In this document: positions 7,769-11,134 of the stretch, piece after piece
Layout: every line of letters begins with the position of its first letter
Position numbering within the stretch: position 1 is the first letter of the stretch
Translations under genes and position numbers: made by a program
Assembly: GCA_023424355.1 (NCBI GenBank)
Contig: JAFAEA010000285.1
Coordinates: 1 to 11,134, forward strand
Direction of reading: 5' to 3'
Source: Chloroflexota bacterium
GTDB taxonomy: Bacteria; Chloroflexota; Chloroflexia; Thermomicrobiales; UBA6265
DNA length: 11,134 nucleotides
Notes under the pieces: model-generated
Told to the model about the DNA's origin: nothing
Databases searched by the model: none
What the model saw: the letters and a program-made list of their open reading frames with translations, nothing else

Positions 7769-8050
7769 ATGGCAAAGTTCGCTGCGTTCGTTCAGTACAC
7801 AGAAGATGAAGCACGCGTTACCGAAATTCGTCCAAAGCATCGAGAGTATCTCTCGGGGCTGCTGGAGGCCGGCAAGATGCATCAATCCGGGCCGTTTCTC
7901 GATGGTAGCGGTGCGTTGATCATCTACAACGCAGAGGACCTGGCCGAAGCCCAGGTCCTCCTCGCGAACGATCCGTTCAGTATCAATGGCATCATCACCA
8001 GTGCCGAGCTGAAGGAATGGAAAATCGTGTTCGACGGCGCGAACAGCTAG
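7769..8050 (+). CDS. YciI-family small protein
   Basis: This 93-residue protein is of the YciI family, small alpha/beta dimers of the ferredoxin-like fold. Members have a conserved His-Asp pair thought to be catalytic, but their reactions are mostly unknown. The family pattern is plain: H24 in RPKHREYLSGLLEAGK, then SGPFLDGSGALIIY, then NDPFSINGI with D68. ATG 7769 is preceded by AGGAGAG (7757-7763), a strong ribosome binding site, 13 bases after the DppC-like stop. A longer reading from 7712 would run inside the permease and lacks family similarity. It appears to be the last gene of the importer operon. Its role there is unknown; processing of the imported compound is a guess. Confidence 0.88.
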   Translation: MAKFAAFVQYTEDEARVTEIRPKHREYLSGLLEAGKMHQSGPFLDGSGALIIYNAEDLAEAQVLLANDPFSINGIITSAELKEWKIVFDGANS

Positions 8051-8066
8051 AGATTCGCTCAATCGA

Positions 8067-8852
8067 TCAGGATGGGTGGTGCTCCAGTTCATGCGCGAGC
8101 GCTTCGAGCTCGGCACCACCTGCCATCAGCTGCATCACCGCTTCCTTGGTGGTTTCCGATTTCGCGAACGTGCCAGCACTTCGTCCGTGCATGAGGAGCG
8201 TGAATCTGTCACCAATCGCCCAGGCGTGATGGGCGTTATGCGTGATGAAGATCACCGCCAGTCCTTGTTCGCGCGCCTGATGGATGTATTGCAGCACTAC
8301 ACCGCTTTCTTTCACACCCAGAGCTGCAGTTGGCTCATCCAGAATCAGCGTGCGCGCACCAAAATACACCGCGCGGGCGATGGCGACACTCTGCCGCTCG
8401 CCGCCACTGAGCGTGCCCACAGGCTGGCTCGTATCGCGCAGGGCAACGCCCATGCGATTGAGCTCCGCCTTGCTCACGGCGTTCATCTGCTCAAGATCGA
8501 GCCGCCTGAACGGACCAACCCCTTTTGTCGGCTCAGCACCGAGGAAGAAGTTTCTGGCCACGCTCATGAGCGGAATCATCGCCAGATCCTGGTACGCAGT
8601 GGCGATTCCCAGCGAAAGTGCATCCGCCGGGGAGTTGAGCGATACGGCGTTCCCATCCACCAGCAATTGACCTGAATCCGGCTTGTGGACTCCGCTCAGC
8701 ACCTTGATGAGTGTGCTCTTGCCTGCTCCGTTGTCGCCCAGCAGGCAATGAACTTCGCCAGGCATGACAGACATTGATACATCGCGCAGCGCATTGATGT
8801 TGCCGTAGCTCTTGCTAATGTTTTGGGCTTCCAGCGCAGGATTCGTGCTCAT
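8067..8852 (-). CDS. Sugar ABC transporter ATP-binding protein, FrcA-like
   Basis: This ATPase powers the sugar importer encoded upstream. All motifs are intact: Walker A GDNGAGKST (39-47), Q-loop Gln88 in AYQD, signature LSGGE (148-152), Walker B TLILDEP (168-174) with catalytic Glu173, and H-loop His205 in ITHN. At 261 residues it is a single nucleotide-binding domain, as in FrcA, and not the fused double ATPase (about 500 residues) of RbsA or XylG; it must work as a homodimer. Its ATG overlaps the permease stop (ATGA, 8849-8852), showing translational coupling. Its stop lies only 16 bases from the stop of the convergent YciI gene, with no terminator between. Confidence 0.94.
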   Translation of the reverse strand: MSTNPALEAQNISKSYGNINALRDVSMSVMPGEVHCLLGDNGAGKSTLIKVLSGVHKPDSGQLLVDGNAVSLNSPADALSLGIATAYQDLAMIPLMSVARNFFLGAEPTKGVGPFRRLDLEQMNAVSKAELNRMGVALRDTSQPVGTLSGGERQSVAIARAVYFGARTLILDEPTAALGVKESGVVLQYIHQAREQGLAVIFITHNAHHAWAIGDRFTLLMHGRSAGTFAKSETTKEAVMQLMAGGAELEALAHELEHHPS

Positions 8853-9892
8853 TGCCGACCTCCCATCGCGCGTTTGCGTACGGTTTCATTGAGAATTACG
8901 GCAAACAGCACCATCGAACCCATAAACACCTGGAACCAATCGGCATCGACTCTGGCGTATACCATGCCCTGCTGAACCATTCCGAAGATAAGTGCGCCGA
9001 TCGCCGCACCGAACGCGGATCCGTATCCACCGGTCATGAGCGTGCCGCCGATAACCACTACCATGATGGCGTAGAGCTCGCGTTGGTTACCTCGCAGTAC
9101 GTCTGCACCGGTGGTATTGATCACCTGAATTACGGCGAGTAGCCATCCACAGAGTGCCGTGCCGATGAACAGCGTGATCTTCACGCGGTTCACATTTACA
9201 CCGCTATTGCGTGCTGCCAACTCATTACCGCCAACGGCGAAGATCGCGTTTCCAAAGCGATGTCGCTGTAGAATCCAGGTGGCGATCACCACCAAACCAA
9301 GCCACCAAAGGATGCTCACCGCCCAGGTGGTGCCGAACGCAGAGAACTCGTGACCGAAAATCTTGTCCGCACTCGCGTAGCCATCGGTGTTCTGAACACC
9401 GCCGATCTGGGTTCGATTGGTCACTTTGCGGGTGAGTGCAATAGTAGCACCACGCACGATAAACAGTGTCGCCAATGTGACGATGAAGCTGGGAAGTCGG
9501 GTCCAACGGACGATGAGTCCGTTCAGGAGCCCGATGAGCATGGCTATGACGCCGGAAACTGCGATCGCGGCCCAGAGATTCCAGCCGTATTCCACCGAGA
9601 GTACGGCGATAATCATGCCGCTGGCGCCGATGACACTTCCGATGCTGAGATCGAATTCGTTGGCGATCATCAGCAAGCTGACTCCGACCGCGAGAATGCC
9701 GAGTTCCGCTGCCACCTGGAGATAGCTCGCGGTGCCGCGAGCGGTCAGGAACCCCTGACCGCCCGCCACAACCGCGAAATAGATCCACAGCATGATTGCG
9801 CCAATTCCGGCTCCGAGTTCCGGAGTGAGAAGCGCTTTTCTGAGATGACTCACTTTGCCAAGTCTGTCATCTTGAATAGGTAGTTCAGCCAC
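8849..9892 (-). CDS. Sugar ABC transporter permease, FrcC/RbsC-like
   Basis: This is the membrane subunit of a carbohydrate (CUT2-type) importer, 347 residues with about eight to ten hydrophobic segments, acting as a homodimer. Typical family stretches are ELGILAVGVSLLMIANEFDLSIGSV near residues 65-90, NGLIVRWTRLPSFIVTLATL, GGNELAARNSGVNV and GGTLMTGGYGSAFGAAIGAL. The start is GTG (9890-9892), three bases after the binding-protein stop. The nearest Shine-Dalgarno is GGAGG about 13 bases upstream, somewhat far, so coupling to the upstream gene is likely. The next gene overlaps its stop by four bases. The substrate is not known; FrcC-like similarity suggests fructose, ribose or a related sugar. 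Confidence 0.93.
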   Translation of the reverse strand: MAELPIQDDRLGKVSHLRKALLTPELGAGIGAIMLWIYFAVVAGGQGFLTARGTASYLQVAAELGILAVGVSLLMIANEFDLSIGSVIGASGMIIAVLSVEYGWNLWAAIAVSGVIAMLIGLLNGLIVRWTRLPSFIVTLATLFIVRGATIALTRKVTNRTQIGGVQNTDGYASADKIFGHEFSAFGTTWAVSILWWLGLVVIATWILQRHRFGNAIFAVGGNELAARNSGVNVNRVKITLFIGTALCGWLLAVIQVINTTGADVLRGNQRELYAIMVVVIGGTLMTGGYGSAFGAAIGALIFGMVQQGMVYARVDADWFQVFMGSMVLFAVILNETVRKRAMGGRQ

Positions 9893-9895
9893 GGA

Positions 9896-10858
9896 TTACC
9901 GGGTTCCTCCGTCAATCAGATCCTTCACCTGATCGACATTGGTGGCGTCCACGTAGCCTGGGCCGGTCATCACGATATCCTGCGCAATCGTGTTGCCATT
10001 GCGGCAGAACTGGGTGAGGAACACAACGGGCAGGTACCCCTGCAGATACTGCTGCTGATCGATGGCAAAGGTGACATTGCCATCCTGGATGCCCTGGATA
10101 ACTTCCGGGCTGAGGTCGAAGGTCGCGATGGCAACATCCTCACTCTTGCCAGCACTGGTGACGGCAGCGATGGCCGAGGTGCTGCCTACTGGGCCGAGCG
10201 CCATGATGCCATTGATATCCGGATTTGCGGTGAGGGCTGCATCAATACGCTGTTGGGCATCGGTCGGGTTGTTGAGATCAACGACCAGCTGCTCCACGGT
10301 GCCGCCGTTTTCGGCCATGCCGTCTTCAAAACCACGGCATCGCTCTTCGAGACCGCTATTACCGGCTTCGTGAATCAGGCAAATGGCATGGGTGGTGCCT
10401 TCGCTGCTCATGCGCTGACCACCGCCGAAGCCGGCGTCGTATTCGGTCTGGCCGACGTGTGTGAACAGGCCGAGTTCAGTCGAGGTTTCGTAACCGGAGT
10501 TGATACTGATCACCGGGATACCGGCATCAATTGCCTTCTGGATACTTGGGGTGAGGGCAGGGCCATCTGGAATGCTGATGATGATTCCATCTGGCTCACT
10601 GGCGACTGCGGCATCGATGAGTTGGCTCATGGCCACCATGTCGTAGGTGGTGGGAGCCTGATACTCCACGGATACATCCATATCCTCACCGGCCTGGTTG
10701 GCGCCATTCTGCACCACACTCCAGAACGGATCTGCAGCCTGACCGTGGCTGATCACAATGAATCGCAGTTGATCGTCCTGTGCGGATGCACCGGATGCGA
10801 GCAAGACAGAACTGAGGACCATGCACATGGCCAATGCTGTTTGAAGAACACGCTTCAT
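9896..10858 (-). CDS. Sugar-binding protein of an ABC importer, FrcB/RbsB-like
   Basis: This is the solute-binding protein of the importer, 320 residues, of the periplasmic-binding-protein type 1 (RbsB-like) fold. It has a Sec signal peptide (MKRVLQTALAMCMVLSSVLL, cleavage likely after ASA at residue 26) and no lipobox. The mature part opens with LRFIVISHGQAADPFWSVV, the usual first strand and ligand loop. The stretch from HVGQTEYDAGFGGG to HEAGNSGLEERCRGFEDG, with two nearby cysteines, resembles FrcB-like proteins. ATG 10858 is chosen because AAGGAG lies 9 bases before it; the in-frame TTG at 10867 directly abuts that Shine-Dalgarno and cannot use it. It is the first gene of a three-gene operon with the order binding protein, permease, ATPase, as in frcBCA. 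The ligand is unknown. Confidence 0.94.
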   Translation of the reverse strand: MKRVLQTALAMCMVLSSVLLASGASAQDDQLRFIVISHGQAADPFWSVVQNGANQAGEDMDVSVEYQAPTTYDMVAMSQLIDAAVASEPDGIIISIPDGPALTPSIQKAIDAGIPVISINSGYETSTELGLFTHVGQTEYDAGFGGGQRMSSEGTTHAICLIHEAGNSGLEERCRGFEDGMAENGGTVEQLVVDLNNPTDAQQRIDAALTANPDINGIMALGPVGSTSAIAAVTSAGKSEDVAIATFDLSPEVIQGIQDGNVTFAIDQQQYLQGYLPVVFLTQFCRNGNTIAQDIVMTGPGYVDATNVDQVKDLIDGGTR

Positions 10859-11037
10859 ATCAGTCAACTCCTTATTTGATTAAGTCGGGTATGCGGAAAA
10901 ATGCGAGGGTGAGGCGGGGCCTCCTTTCGGTTTTGGATGTGGATAGTTCTTGGGTAGCGTAAAGCAAAACGATTCTCCCCGAACATGGGCAGGGAGTACG
11001 TTGAGCGAAGTCTGCATTTGTATCAAGGTGCAAGTAC

Positions 11038-11050
11038 TACTGCCAGTATA
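11038..11050 (-). promoter_or_regulatory. Candidate -10 box and overlapping palindrome for the sugar operon
   Basis: Read on the minus strand, 11050-11045 gives TATACT, a good -10 hexamer. It overlaps an 11-base palindrome TACTG-c-CAGTA (11038-11048) that could be a repressor site. The -35 position (about 11068-11073) has no good hexamer and falls inside the LexA box. The leader to ATG 10858 would be about 180 bases. The rest of that leader (10859-11037) holds only a short GAGGC/GCCTC hairpin (10911-10923). Confidence 0.3.
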
Positions 11051-11062
11051 CACAACCCGAAA

Positions 11063-11076
11063 CGAACACCTGTTCG
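11063..11076 (+). promoter_or_regulatory. LexA (SOS) box
   Basis: CGAACACCTGTTCG has perfect six-base half sites (CGAACA and TGTTCG) around CC. It fits the Gram-positive-type LexA operator, CGAAC-N4-GTTCG. It sits 2 bases upstream of the TATAAT box of the gene starting at 11091, the expected place for a repressor that blocks RNA polymerase. DNA damage should therefore induce that gene. Confidence 0.85.
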
Positions 11077-11078
11077 GT

Positions 11079-11084
11079 TATAAT
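11079..11084 (+). promoter_or_regulatory. Consensus -10 box of the SOS-controlled gene
   Basis: TATAAT is a perfect -10 hexamer. No good -35 hexamer is seen 17 bases upstream (CCCGAA, 11056-11061). The transcription start would fall at about 11090-11092, on the ATG itself, so the message is probably leaderless. The six bases between the hexamer and ATG leave no room for a working Shine-Dalgarno. Confidence 0.65.
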
Positions 11085-11090
11085 CAGGCT

Positions 11091-11134
11091 ATGACTACGA
11101 ATAAGCCTGCCCGCCCCGATTTCAACAAACGTCT
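11091..11134 (+). CDS. Start of an SOS-regulated gene, 3'-truncated by the window edge
   Basis: Only 14 complete codons are visible: MTTNKPARPDFNKR. The reading is supported by the LexA box and TATAAT just upstream and by an ATG at the expected transcription start. LexA autoregulates in most bacteria, so lexA is one candidate; recA or another damage-repair gene would fit as well. The visible residues are a basic, disordered-looking tail and do not identify the product. It is divergent from the sugar importer operon. Confidence 0.6.
   Translation, partial: MTTNKPARPDFNKR

Noticed and set aside
10856..10867. TTG at 10867 as the start of the sugar-binding protein
   Set aside because: The Shine-Dalgarno AAGGAG directly abuts this TTG, leaving no spacing, while ATG 10858 lies 9 bases downstream of it and gives a normal signal peptide.
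10911..10923. GAGGC-GGG-GCCTC hairpin in the leader of the sugar operon
   Set aside because: A 5-bp stem with a 3-base loop is easily expected by chance in GC-rich sequence, and the following bases are not a proper T-run on either strand.

Overview
This 11.1-kb window comes from a bacterial chromosome of moderate GC content and carries eleven closely packed genes. Nothing in it is diagnostic of a taxon. The combination seen (a Tat-exported, non-lipoprotein peptide-binding protein, a Gram-positive-type LexA box and an apparently leaderless gene) fits a Chloroflexota lineage such as Thermomicrobia, or an actinobacterium-like organism. That assignment is inference. No tRNA, rRNA, CRISPR array or insertion sequence was recognised, and no gap between genes exceeds about 235 bases.

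Layout, left to right. (1) Positions 2-1902, + strand: the 3' part of a GNAT acetyltransferase gene (cut by the window edge), translationally coupled through an ATGA overlap to chorismate synthase (aroC). (2) 1993-3977, + strand: an aldehyde dehydrogenase resembling alpha-ketoglutaric semialdehyde dehydrogenases, then an OsmC-type peroxidase, closed by a strong intrinsic terminator. (3) 4209-8050, + strand: a peptide/nickel-type ABC import operon made of a Tat-exported binding protein, two permeases and a small YciI-like protein. No ATPase gene accompanies it. A nested inverted repeat lies upstream, and two hairpins separate the binding-protein gene from the permeases. (4) 8067-10858, - strand: a three-gene sugar ABC importer of the FrcB-FrcC-FrcA type (binding protein, permease, single-domain ATPase), convergent with the peptide operon. 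(5) 11063-11134, + strand: a near-perfect LexA operator, a perfect TATAAT box and the first 14 codons of an SOS-regulated gene that runs off the window, divergent from the sugar operon.

The window thus holds two independent solute importers flanked by housekeeping (aroC), detoxification (osmC) and oxidative carbon-metabolism (aldehyde dehydrogenase) genes. The genes themselves are ordinary. The points most worth a second look are non-coding: the SOS promoter with a probable leaderless start, the tandem hairpins inside the peptide transporter operon, and the nested inverted repeat before it.
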